From: Spyradomonas excrementavium
Lineage (GTDB): Bacteria > Cyanobacteriota > Vampirovibrionia > Gastranaerophilales > Gastranaerophilaceae
DNA: 27,499 nucleotides
Assembly: GCA_018714005.1 (NCBI GenBank)
Contig: DVOA01000049.1
Span: 1 to 27,499 of the forward strand
Reading direction: 5' to 3'
In this document: piece by piece, positions 7,257 to 15,082 of the stretch
Numbering within the stretch: position 1 is the stretch's first letter
How the letters are laid out: the number at the start of each line of letters is the position of its first letter
Notes under the pieces: generated by a model
The model's input: the letters and a program-made list of their open reading frames with translations, nothing else
Databases searched by the model: none
What the model was told of the DNA's origin: nothing
Program-made: the position numbers and the translations under genes

Positions 7257-10200
7257 ATGAGAAAATTTCGCAGAATTTTAAATATATTTTTAATAATTGC
7301 CGCAGTTTTCGGGGGCATTTACCTTGTTTTGTGCTTCGGGCTGCCGTTTTTGCTTAATTCAAAAGATTATTCGGGCATAATTTCGGACGCTGTCAAAAGC
7401 CAGACAAATCTTGACCTTGTTATCCGCGATTACAGGATTAAAGTATCCCCAAAGCTCAATTTGACCGTTGATGCGGGGAATGTTCAGCTTTTTTACCCGA
7501 ATAAAACCCAAATTCTTGATATAAAAAATGTAAACCTCGATTTTGCGACGTTTGCGCTGCTTCACAGGGAATTAAAGCTCGAAAAGGTTTCTGCACAGAG
7601 CGTTCAAATTTCCACAAAATTGCTAAAAAACGGCAAATTCACGCTTCAGGAGTATCTTGAGAAAAATTACAAAGAGGCGGAATCTTCTCAACTCAAAATC
7701 TCCGATGAAATCCCGTCAATAAACGTGAATTCGCTGCTAATCAAGATTAAGGACGAAAAAACTGCCCAAAAATTCAAACTGGAAGCGCAAAATTTAAAAA
7801 TTTCAAACAAACTCCTGACGAACAACCGAAAACTGAGCACATCAGGCGCATTCTTCTGCGGAAGCGGGAAAATTGCGGATTTTAACCTGAAACTGGCGTT
7901 TTCTGACAAATTAATCAAAAACTTTCAGCCTGAGCCGGTTCAAATCCCGTTTTCCGACTTCAACAGGTATAAAATGAGCGCGAAAATTAACGCAGATTTG
8001 ACCCTTTCAGAAAATGCAAAGCTGAGCGGCAAAATTAACATTGACAATTTCACAATGAAATCCGCAAACGGGCTCATGCTGCCGCCGTCCTACTTTCATT
8101 TTAAATTTGAAAAAGACAAAGGGGAAATGGATTCGGAATTTTTTGCTGCAAGAGATGAAAAAGCCCTGCTGAACGCAAAATTTGCACTTTCCGGCGCAAA
8201 AAAAATATATTTAAAATGCTCGACAAAAAAGATTTCTTTAAAAAACCTGAAACCTGTTCTGATTTCGCTTGCGGAAATGCTCAATATAAAAAATAACCTG
8301 TCGGAATTTGACGCGGACGGCTATATTACCTCTGATTTCACAGTGGAAACGGACTTTAAGGCAATGAATTCTTCCGGCAGGCTCGGCGTTTTTAAGGCTT
8401 CGCTAAAACACAAATCCATCCCTTTAAAAATCACAGAAATCAACGCCGATGTCGATTTTTCAGACAACGAAGTAAAAATCAACAAATCTGCACTGCTCGT
8501 GAACAACCAGCCGGTGGAATTAAGCGGGAAAATTGACAAAAATGCCTGGGGGAACCTGACTTTGAGCGCAAATGACCTCAGCCTTGCAAATTTAATGAAT
8601 GCTTTTTCATTTTTGAAGCCATCGGACAAAATTGCTGTAAAATCAGGCACTTTGTCCTTTAACGCCGTGCTAAAAGGCAAATTGGAGAACGCTTCGCCTA
8701 AAATAGATGCAATAATCAAAAATTTTAAAGCAGATTACGCCAAAGACAGCCTCTCTATCGACAAAATCACGACAGAAGTGGCCGACGCGTCGGAAAAGAG
8801 CCTGAAAGGCACATTAAAAGCCTTCGGAGTAAAATACAAACCGGAAGCATTGCCCAAAAACCTCATTGCTAACGATATTACGGGAACTTTCAACGAAAAA
8901 GATTTCAATCTGAACCCATCAAAATTCAGCTATGATAAAGCTTCCGTAACCGTTTCCGGCACGGTTAAAGATTATAAAAAAACACGTGATTCAAAATTTT
9001 CGCTTTACGGCACGGTGGATACTGCGTTTTTGCGCTCGCTTTTGCCTGCTGAAATCGCAATTTATTCAAAAGGCATAATCCCGATAGGCGCTTCCCTCAC
9101 AGCAAAAGACGGAAAAGCGGATATTCAGGCGAATGCGCTTGCCATGCCCGACGCCTACATATCACCGGTTCTGCTAAAACGCGCCGGAAACACGCTTTTG
9201 CACGCAGAATTGCACCTTGAAAAAGATTTATTAAAAATAAAAGAAATTTCGCTTAATGAACCGCCGGCCGCCGTAAAACTCTCTCAAAATATTGATACAG
9301 GCAGGCTAAATCACCTTTTGACGGCAAAAGGCGAGGTTAAAAATTTTAAAAAGCCCGTTTTTAACAATTTTCAGGTAAAAATCCCGCAAAAACTCGTGTT
9401 CAGCGCAAATCCTGTTGACAGCGCCTCCGTAACCGGGGATTTGAAACTTGGCGGAAATTGCGCAGCGCCTGAAATCAGCGGTTATTTGAACCTTTATGAA
9501 GTCAAAATGAAAGAATTATACGCCGGTCTGATTCAAATTCAGCCTGCAAAAAGCTATATAAAGGTGCAGGCGGAGACGCTGAAAGCGGGAAATACTTTTG
9601 TTGACCTCACAGCCGTGCTGCCTGCGGATATTGCGGTTTCTAAAAAAATTAATAACCTGAATATTTCAGCGCAGAATCTTGATATGGAAAATCTTGTAAA
9701 ACTCACTGCATTCTTGCCATCGGCAAAGTACGCACCGGGTTTTGAGACGCCGTTTGAGGTTCTTACCGGAAAATTACTGATAAAATCCGCTGATATCAAC
9801 AATTTAAAGCTTCAAAACATAAATTCCGACCTGAAAATCTCAAAAAATGTCCTTTATCTCAACAATTTACGCGCAAACGCTTACGGCGGGAATATTGCGG
9901 CGAATATTGAGCACAATCTGCTTTATACCTCAACAAAAGGCAAAATTCAGGCGCGCGGTCTGCAATCAGCCGCAGCTGCCGCGGATATATTCCCCGTTAA
10001 TATGGAAATTTCCGGCAGATTGGATTTTGATTCTGATATTACGATGTCCGGACTTGAGCAAAATGTGCAAATGAAGACCCTGAAAGGCCATGCCGACATA
10101 CTTGTTACCAACGCGCAGCTCGGGCCGCTCGGGCGTTTTGAGCATTTTTTGCATGCGCAGAATCTTCTTTCGCAAAAATTGATTTATGCGAGCCTTAACA

Positions 10201-10796
10201 GCGCAAAAAGAGCGATTGCGCCGAAAAATACGGGATATGTCGATTCTCTGAAAGGCGTTTTAAGGTTTAATAACGGGCTTGTTTATCTTAACCCCGTCAC
10301 CACAGCCGGCCCTCAGATGAGTATGTACATAACAGGGGTGTCAAATCTTATTACAGGGGACGTGGATGTGCAGATTCTGGGCAGAGTTTCGCCGGATGTT
10401 TCCGATTCGGTGGGGGTTTTAGGCGATATTACGCTTAAAAATGTTCTTGACGAGCATACTTCTTATGGCGAAACCATTGCAAAGCTCTTTACTTCATACA
10501 ATTCCGAGCTTCCGCAGATGGATATCTCAAAAATCCCTGCGCTTACCTCAAAATATCAGGCAGAAACAAAGAATTTCAGGGTAATTATCGCCGGAAACCC
10601 CGAAAGTATCAAATCAATAAAATCTTTCACCTGGGTGAACCCGCTCGGCTCAATGAAAGAGCTTAAAACTTACACACAAAGCGAAAAACAGCAGCCGCAG
10701 CAGGAAAAACCTCAGATTGTCCAGCCTGCGGAGCCGCCTGAAACGCCCTCTTCAACTAGGGGCTTTTTGGATTCAATTCCGGATGACTTTCACTGA
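7257..10796 (+). CDS. Large AsmA-like envelope protein
   Basis: Predicted inner-membrane-anchored protein projecting into the periplasm, of the AsmA/YhdP/TamB-like group of bridge-type proteins linked to lipid transport and outer-membrane upkeep. From ATG 7257 it is 1179 residues. A single membrane segment (IFLIIAAVFGGIYLVLCFGLPFLL) lies near the N-terminus, followed by about 1100 residues rich in alternating beta-strand patterns with repeated L-x-I/N-x-K units. An AsmA-type C-terminal region is seen around MKTLKGHADILVTNAQLGPL and QILGRVSPDVSDSVGVLGDI. The tail (last 40 residues) is rich in Gln and Pro. A GTG at 7248 would add three residues; ATG 7257 is preferred for spacing from GAAAG. Its last 41 nt overlap the convergent 5'-nucleotidase gene. 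It implies a second membrane. The exact subfamily is uncertain. Confidence 0.85.
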   Translation: MRKFRRILNIFLIIAAVFGGIYLVLCFGLPFLLNSKDYSGIISDAVKSQTNLDLVIRDYRIKVSPKLNLTVDAGNVQLFYPNKTQILDIKNVNLDFATFALLHRELKLEKVSAQSVQISTKLLKNGKFTLQEYLEKNYKEAESSQLKISDEIPSINVNSLLIKIKDEKTAQKFKLEAQNLKISNKLLTNNRKLSTSGAFFCGSGKIADFNLKLAFSDKLIKNFQPEPVQIPFSDFNRYKMSAKINADLTLSENAKLSGKINIDNFTMKSANGLMLPPSYFHFKFEKDKGEMDSEFFAARDEKALLNAKFALSGAKKIYLKCSTKKISLKNLKPVLISLAEMLNIKNNLSEFDADGYITSDFTVETDFKAMNSSGRLGVFKASLKHKSIPLKITEINADVDFSDNEVKINKSALLVNNQPVELSGKIDKNAWGNLTLSANDLSLANLMNAFSFLKPSDKIAVKSGTLSFNAVLKGKLENASPKIDAIIKNFKADYAKDSLSIDKITTEVADASEKSLKGTLKAFGVKYKPEALPKNLIANDITGTFNEKDFNLNPSKFSYDKASVTVSGTVKDYKKTRDSKFSLYGTVDTAFLRSLLPAEIAIYSKGIIPIGASLTAKDGKADIQANALAMPDAYISPVLLKRAGNTLLHAELHLEKDLLKIKEISLNEPPAAVKLSQNIDTGRLNHLLTAKGEVKNFKKPVFNNFQVKIPQKLVFSANPVDSASVTGDLKLGGNCAAPEISGYLNLYEVKMKELYAGLIQIQPAKSYIKVQAETLKAGNTFVDLTAVLPADIAVSKKINNLNISAQNLDMENLVKLTAFLPSAKYAPGFETPFEVLTGKLLIKSADINNLKLQNINSDLKISKNVLYLNNLRANAYGGNIAANIEHNLLYTSTKGKIQARGLQSAAAAADIFPVNMEISGRLDFDSDITMSGLEQNVQMKTLKGHADILVTNAQLGPLGRFEHFLHAQNLLSQKLIYASLNSAKRAIAPKNTGYVDSLKGVLRFNNGLVYLNPVTTAGPQMSMYITGVSNLITGDVDVQILGRVSPDVSDSVGVLGDITLKNVLDEHTSYGETIAKLFTSYNSELPQMDISKIPALTSKYQAETKNFRVIIAGNPESIKSIKSFTWVNPLGSMKELKTYTQSEKQQPQQEKPQIVQPAEPPETPSSTRGFLDSIPDDFH

Positions 10797-12327
10797 GAAT
10801 CCGGCCTGTTTTTTGGATTGTAATGGGTTTTCCATTGAAAGATTTTATATATTCAATCAACATTTCGGTTTCGTTTTTATCTGCCTGCGCAATTTTCTTT
10901 TCCGGAGCATGGAGGTTTGCCAGCCCCTCGGAACCACCAAAAAGGAAAGAATTGTAGGCTACTGTGTAAAATTTATCGGCTCTGGGGTTGTTCGCGTCGA
11001 TTTTTTCCTTTGTGCCGTCATCTTTTACAAAATAAACATCCTTAACTTTGTCATCTTTGCCGATTGTATACTGAATACCCGCAACCTGCAAAGCGCCGGT
11101 TCTGTTGTACTTTTTCGTTGCGGCAATCGCATTATTCAGCGTTTCAATAATCTCTTTTTCGCTAAATTTATAAACCGAAACTTCATTAAAATACGGCATT
11201 AAATCCTTTATCTGCGCGTCGGTAATCGGGCCTTTGTAAACGCTGGCTCTCATTGTTCCGCCGTTATTATAGACGATATCCGCACCGGTATATTTTTTAT
11301 AAGCGTCACAAAGGAAAGAACAAAGCGGATTTTCTTCCAGAGCGTACTCGGGAAGCGCTTTTACGGTCACGGCAATGTCACCGATTACCTTTGGTTTGCC
11401 CAAAAATATGTTTTGAGCAACATTTACAAGCATGCTTTCAGAAACATTCTCAAGGCTTTTCACTTCGTTTTTAGCCTTTACAATTTTGCCGTTTTTATCA
11501 AATTCCACGTCGAGAATATTGTAAGCATGCCCGTTTTTGCCCGCCTGCGTGATAATAACCGGCTCACCGCGGCGCGAAGTGAAGAAATTAACCTTTGGAA
11601 TCAGCCCGGGAAGCGTATCATGCGAATGCGCACCCTGAATAACATCAACACCCTCAAGCATTTTAGCCATTGCCACATCCGCGTCATAACCCATATGAGA
11701 AAGCAGGTAAATTTTGTTCACATTCTGACTTTCGAGCTGTTTTACCTCGTCTTGAACCGCTTTTATTGTGTCCGGCAGATTTTTTACGGTGAAATCCTTG
11801 CAATAATCCTTGGTTTCCTGACTTATTCGCATAAACAAATCAGCCGGAGTAAGCCCGATTACGCCTATTTTTTCGCCATTTTTCTCAATTACCGTTGATT
11901 TAGCGAGTTTTTCCGACTTAAACAGCTTATCCATATTTCCATCAGGATTTACGTTCAAATTTGCGACAAGTGTTTTGAAGTTAGCGCCCTTGAGCCTTTC
12001 CAAAAGGCCGGTTGAGCCCTTTGAATCAAATTCATGATTGCCCGGAATAACAGCATCGGGCTTTAATAGGTTCATTATTTTTATAATAAGGTTGTTTTTC
12101 TGTTCATTTCCGCCGACATAGCTGTCACCGCACATAAAAACCAGCTCCGGACGGTTCATTTTTGCGTTTTCTGCTCTGAATTTTGCGGTTTCCGTGGCGA
12201 GTTTTGCCAGCCCGTCAACATGGCTGTGAATATCATTAGAAGCCAGTGAGCGAATACGGAAATTGTTATTATTGTTCGGGCTATTCGGCTGGGAGTACGG
12301 CTGTTGAGCGCGAAAATTTATTTTCAT
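10756..12327 (-). CDS. 5'-nucleotidase / 2',3'-cyclic phosphodiesterase family protein
   Basis: UshA/CpdB-like metallophosphoesterase that hydrolyses nucleotides, normally in the periplasm or at the cell surface. The 523-residue protein has the two-metal motifs in order: ASNDIHSH, MCGDSYVGG, PGNHEFD, YLLSHMGYDAD and GAHSHD, then the C-terminal nucleotide-binding domain (YNNGGTMRASVYKG, FLFGGSEGLANL). The upstream GTG at 12336 is part of the ribosome binding site AAGGTGG, so ATG 12327 is the real start. Unusually there is no signal peptide: the N-terminus reads MKINFRAQQPYSQPNSPNNNNN, with the INFRA motif followed by an Asn/Pro/Ser-rich linker. The export route, if any, is therefore unclear. 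The gene overlaps the AsmA-like gene by 41 nt and is divergent from the glycine-zipper gene. Confidence 0.92.
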   Translation of the reverse strand: MKINFRAQQPYSQPNSPNNNNNFRIRSLASNDIHSHVDGLAKLATETAKFRAENAKMNRPELVFMCGDSYVGGNEQKNNLIIKIMNLLKPDAVIPGNHEFDSKGSTGLLERLKGANFKTLVANLNVNPDGNMDKLFKSEKLAKSTVIEKNGEKIGVIGLTPADLFMRISQETKDYCKDFTVKNLPDTIKAVQDEVKQLESQNVNKIYLLSHMGYDADVAMAKMLEGVDVIQGAHSHDTLPGLIPKVNFFTSRRGEPVIITQAGKNGHAYNILDVEFDKNGKIVKAKNEVKSLENVSESMLVNVAQNIFLGKPKVIGDIAVTVKALPEYALEENPLCSFLCDAYKKYTGADIVYNNGGTMRASVYKGPITDAQIKDLMPYFNEVSVYKFSEKEIIETLNNAIAATKKYNRTGALQVAGIQYTIGKDDKVKDVYFVKDDGTKEKIDANNPRADKFYTVAYNSFLFGGSEGLANLHAPEKKIAQADKNETEMLIEYIKSFNGKPITIQKTGRILSESHPELNPKSP

Positions 12328-12352
12328 TTCTTCCACCTTAACGTCTGTTTAT

Positions 12353-12382
12353 ATAATGCTAATAAAGCTCATTTTTTGCCAA
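12353..12382 (-). promoter_or_regulatory. Candidate promoter for the 5'-nucleotidase gene
   Basis: Reading leftwards: TTGGCA (12382-12377), an 18-nt spacer, CATTAT (12358-12353). It would give a leader of about 20 nt that includes the AAGGTGG ribosome binding site. Confidence 0.5.
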
Positions 12383-12432
12383 TTTCTTCAGATTTGTTTA
12401 CAAATAATTACAATTTTTTCACTTTGCGCAAT

Positions 12433-12460
12433 TTTTCAAGGGCAAATGTTTTTATATATA
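12433..12460 (+). promoter_or_regulatory. Candidate promoter for the glycine-zipper gene
   Basis: TTTTCA (12433-12438), a 16-nt spacer and TATATA (12455-12460), about 32 nt before the ATG at 12493. The region is very AT-rich, so other -10 choices exist (for example TATAGA at 12473). The 165-nt gap between the 5'-nucleotidase and this gene holds only the two divergent promoters as far as I can see. Confidence 0.35.
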
Positions 12461-12492
12461 TAAGGTTAGTTTTATAGAATTACGGTAAGGTT

Positions 12493-13701
12493 ATGATTAA
12501 CAACATTGGTTATACAAATCAATATGTTCCGGCTTTTGGAAACGTAAACAGCGGTTTTCAGAAAGGTTTGCAGGGTGCGGCAGTAGCAAATCAAAATGTT
12601 ATTAAAAATCTTGCAGGCTACACTTTCGGAAACGATTCAATTTGCCCTGAAGAAACTCTGGGGTCAGCTTTATCCGGAACACCTTTATTTTTATCAATTT
12701 TTGGCGGAATTCAGGCTTTTCCGTGGTTAAAAAAGAATTTCAAACATCCGTTTAGCACAATTAAAGCGGAAAAAGATGCATTTTTAGCTAATCCCTCAAA
12801 TAAACGTTATGATTTTGCAGGAAACGCTAAAAAAGTTCTTGTTGAGCAGAAAGATAAACTTTTCCATAAAATGACAGACGCTGAAAAAGCAGCTCTTCAA
12901 AAAGATAGAAAATTCCTCGGAAAAACCCTTGATTTAATCCCCGGATACAAAAAATTAAGAGCAACAGGCTTCGGACAGCTCATGGGTAAATCCGGTGCAG
13001 GCTGGATGATTGCGATTGACGGTACAATCAGATTATTCACGGAAATTGTACCTACTTTCAAAACTCTCGGCACCGGTGCAGGCTTAAAACAGACAGGAAA
13101 AACAGTTGCTTCAGTTGCTGCGGGTGCAGCTGGCTGGACAGCAGGCGAAGTTGCAGGTTCAGCTGCCGGTGCGGCAATCGGAACCGCAATCTGCCCCGGA
13201 ATCGGCACAGCAGTCGGCAAATTCGTCGGCGGTTTCATCGGCGGTACAATCGGCATGTATTTTGCAGGTAAAGCAGCAAAAGCAGTGGTCGGAAAATCCG
13301 AACTTGAAAAAGCAAGCGGCACTCAGGCTGAAAATATTGCAAAACAATGCGAAAATTCACCCGAAATGCAGATTTCACTCGCAGCTAATGCCGCACAAAA
13401 GGCCGCTGAGGTTCTCAAACACGATCCGAACAATGCAGAAGCTCAGGCAGTTCTTGCACAGGCAGAAGAAATCCTCAACGCAGCACAAAGCCAGATTGAA
13501 ACACAAAACACAGCAAAAACACAATCAGACAACGCAGCAGCACAAAATATCGGACAATTCGGCTCAATGACCGCAGCAAACGGCCTAAATATCCCGACAG
13601 TTCCCGGTTTTAACGGCGCAGGCTACGATATGAATCAGTATTCGCAGGCTCTTTCTAAAGCTTCAATGCCCCAACAGACAAAAACAACAACTGCAGCGTA
13701 A
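12493..13701 (+). CDS. Glycine-zipper protein of unknown function
   Basis: I do not recognise the family. The 402-residue protein starts MINNIGYTNQYVPAFGNVNS, with the PAFGN version of the F-x-A motif at residues 13-17 and no signal peptide. Residues about 60-76 are mildly hydrophobic. Residues about 203-262 form a long glycine/alanine zipper (units such as AAGAAGWTAGEVAGSAAGAA and VGGFIGGTIGMYFAGKAAK), a pattern that can pack into membranes. Residues about 290-345 are an Ala/Gln/Glu-rich helical, possibly coiled-coil stretch, and the last 60 residues are low-complexity. The start has TAAGG just upstream. It is followed 39 nt later by the fumarase gene on the same strand. A membrane-inserting, structural or secreted role is possible; none is proven. 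Confidence 0.82.
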   Translation: MINNIGYTNQYVPAFGNVNSGFQKGLQGAAVANQNVIKNLAGYTFGNDSICPEETLGSALSGTPLFLSIFGGIQAFPWLKKNFKHPFSTIKAEKDAFLANPSNKRYDFAGNAKKVLVEQKDKLFHKMTDAEKAALQKDRKFLGKTLDLIPGYKKLRATGFGQLMGKSGAGWMIAIDGTIRLFTEIVPTFKTLGTGAGLKQTGKTVASVAAGAAGWTAGEVAGSAAGAAIGTAICPGIGTAVGKFVGGFIGGTIGMYFAGKAAKAVVGKSELEKASGTQAENIAKQCENSPEMQISLAANAAQKAAEVLKHDPNNAEAQAVLAQAEEILNAAQSQIETQNTAKTQSDNAAAQNIGQFGSMTAANGLNIPTVPGFNGAGYDMNQYSQALSKASMPQQTKTTTAA

Positions 13702-13715
13702 AAATTTGCACAAGC

Positions 13716-13746
13716 CGGCATAAGGTTATATGATAATCTTATGCCG
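13716..13746 (+). promoter_or_regulatory. Hairpin enclosing the ribosome binding site and start codon of the fumarase gene
   Basis: CGGCATAAG (13716-13724) pairs perfectly with CTTATGCCG (13738-13746). The stem extends by a G-U pair and three A-U pairs to 13 bp, closing a 5-nt loop (13729-13733). The left arm holds TAAGG, the likely ribosome binding site; the right arm holds the ATG at 13741. There is no U-tract, so it is not a typical terminator. It should block initiation unless opened, for example by a ribosome finishing the upstream gene, whose stop is only 14 nt before the stem. Confidence 0.75.
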
Positions 13747-15081
13747 CTAATTCATACAGACAAGATAAAAGAAGCAGTTTATAATCTTTGCGTAATCGCA
13801 AATACGACCATTGAAAAGCCGTTTTACGAGAAAATTTTAGGGCTTTACAACAGCACAGGCGATGAAAAATACGCTTTGATTCTCCAAAATATCGAAATTT
13901 CGCACAAAAAATCCCGTCCGCTCTGTCAGGATACGGGGCAGGTGGTTTTATTTGTGAAAGTCGGACAAAATGTGCAAATTTCAGGCGAAAATCTCGAAAA
14001 TGCCATCAATAACGCCGTTGCAAAGGCTTACGAAGAAAACTTTTACAGAAAATCCGTTGTTTCAAACGCAATTTTTGAGCGAAAAAACACTAAAACAAAC
14101 ACGCCGGCAATAATATACACAGAAATTAGCTCCGGCGATGAAATAGAGATAAATTTGCTGGTTAAAGGCGCGGGTTCTGAAAACTACGGCGCGGTAAAAA
14201 TGTTCAATCCGGCCGACACAAAAGAGGAAATTTTTGAATTTATCAAAGAAACAATCCAAAAAGCAGGTGAAAGGGCCTGTCCGCCGCTGGTTCTGGGGAT
14301 TGGCACAGGCGGAACAATGGATTATGCGGCGCTGCTTTCAAAAAAGGCGTTCTTTTCGCCTATGTCAGCGGCGGAAATAGCGCTGAAAAACGAGCTTCTT
14401 GGCTATCTGGAGGGCTGTGAAGTGCTGGACGCAAAAATTTTAACCGCGCCAACACATATTGCCTCTTTACCCGTTGCAGTGACGCTAAATTGCCACTGTA
14501 TGCGCCACAGCGGGTGCGTTATAAGCGAAAATGGCATAAAATACAAGAATACGGACTATACTCCCGGAGCAATTGAGCGAAAAACCGGCGGTTTAAAGAT
14601 AAATACCGGTGAAATTGAAAAAATCAGGGCGCTAAATTCCGGCGGGGAGATTCTTTTGTCCGGCGAAATATACACTGCGCGCGACGCAGCCCATGCCAGA
14701 ATAAAAGAAATGCTTGAAAACGGTCAAAAATTGCCGCTGGAGCTCAAAAATAAGATTATTTTCTACGCAGGGCCATGTCCTGCCGCGCCGGACGAAGTTA
14801 TAGGGCCAATCGGGCCGACAACTTCCGCAAGAATGGACAAATACACGGATTTAATGCTCAAAAATGGCGTAATCGCGATGATTGGCAAAGGCGAACGCTC
14901 AAAAGAGAGCTCAAAGCTTATAAAAAGCCATAAAGCCAGATATTTTACGGCTTACGGAGGAATTGCCTTCCTTTTAGCCGGATGTGTCATAAGTGCGGAG
15001 GTAGTCGCATTTGAAGACCTTGGTGCAGAGGCTGTTTTCAGGCTGGAGGTTGAAAATTTGCCTTTAAAAGTTAATTTATAG
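13741..15081 (+). CDS. fumA: Class I fumarate hydratase, alpha and beta domains fused
   Basis: Oxygen-sensitive [4Fe-4S] enzyme interconverting fumarate and malate. The 446-residue protein joins the alpha domain (residues about 1-275) and beta domain (about 280-446) that are separate in many anaerobes. Likely cluster ligands are Cys62 (RPLCQDTGQ), Cys180 (ACPPLVLGIGTGG) and Cys251 (PTHIASLPVAVTLNCHC). The beta part has GEILLSGEIYTARDAAHARI, FYAGPCPAAPDEVIGPIGPT, MIGKGE and AYGGIAFL. It is shorter than E. coli FumA (about 548) and resembles the linked two-subunit form. L-tartrate dehydratase is a related alternative. ATG 13741 lies in a strong hairpin. The stop is 1 nt from the stop of the convergent peptidase-like gene. 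Confidence 0.93.
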   Translation: MPLIHTDKIKEAVYNLCVIANTTIEKPFYEKILGLYNSTGDEKYALILQNIEISHKKSRPLCQDTGQVVLFVKVGQNVQISGENLENAINNAVAKAYEENFYRKSVVSNAIFERKNTKTNTPAIIYTEISSGDEIEINLLVKGAGSENYGAVKMFNPADTKEEIFEFIKETIQKAGERACPPLVLGIGTGGTMDYAALLSKKAFFSPMSAAEIALKNELLGYLEGCEVLDAKILTAPTHIASLPVAVTLNCHCMRHSGCVISENGIKYKNTDYTPGAIERKTGGLKINTGEIEKIRALNSGGEILLSGEIYTARDAAHARIKEMLENGQKLPLELKNKIIFYAGPCPAAPDEVIGPIGPTTSARMDKYTDLMLKNGVIAMIGKGERSKESSKLIKSHKARYFTAYGGIAFLLAGCVISAEVVAFEDLGAEAVFRLEVENLPLKVNL

Positions 15082-15082
15082 C

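Noticed and set aside
13106..13570. 154-aa Gln-rich frame on the + strand
   Set aside because: Out-of-frame reading of the glycine-zipper gene; the Gln richness comes from its Ala/Gly codons shifted by one or two bases.
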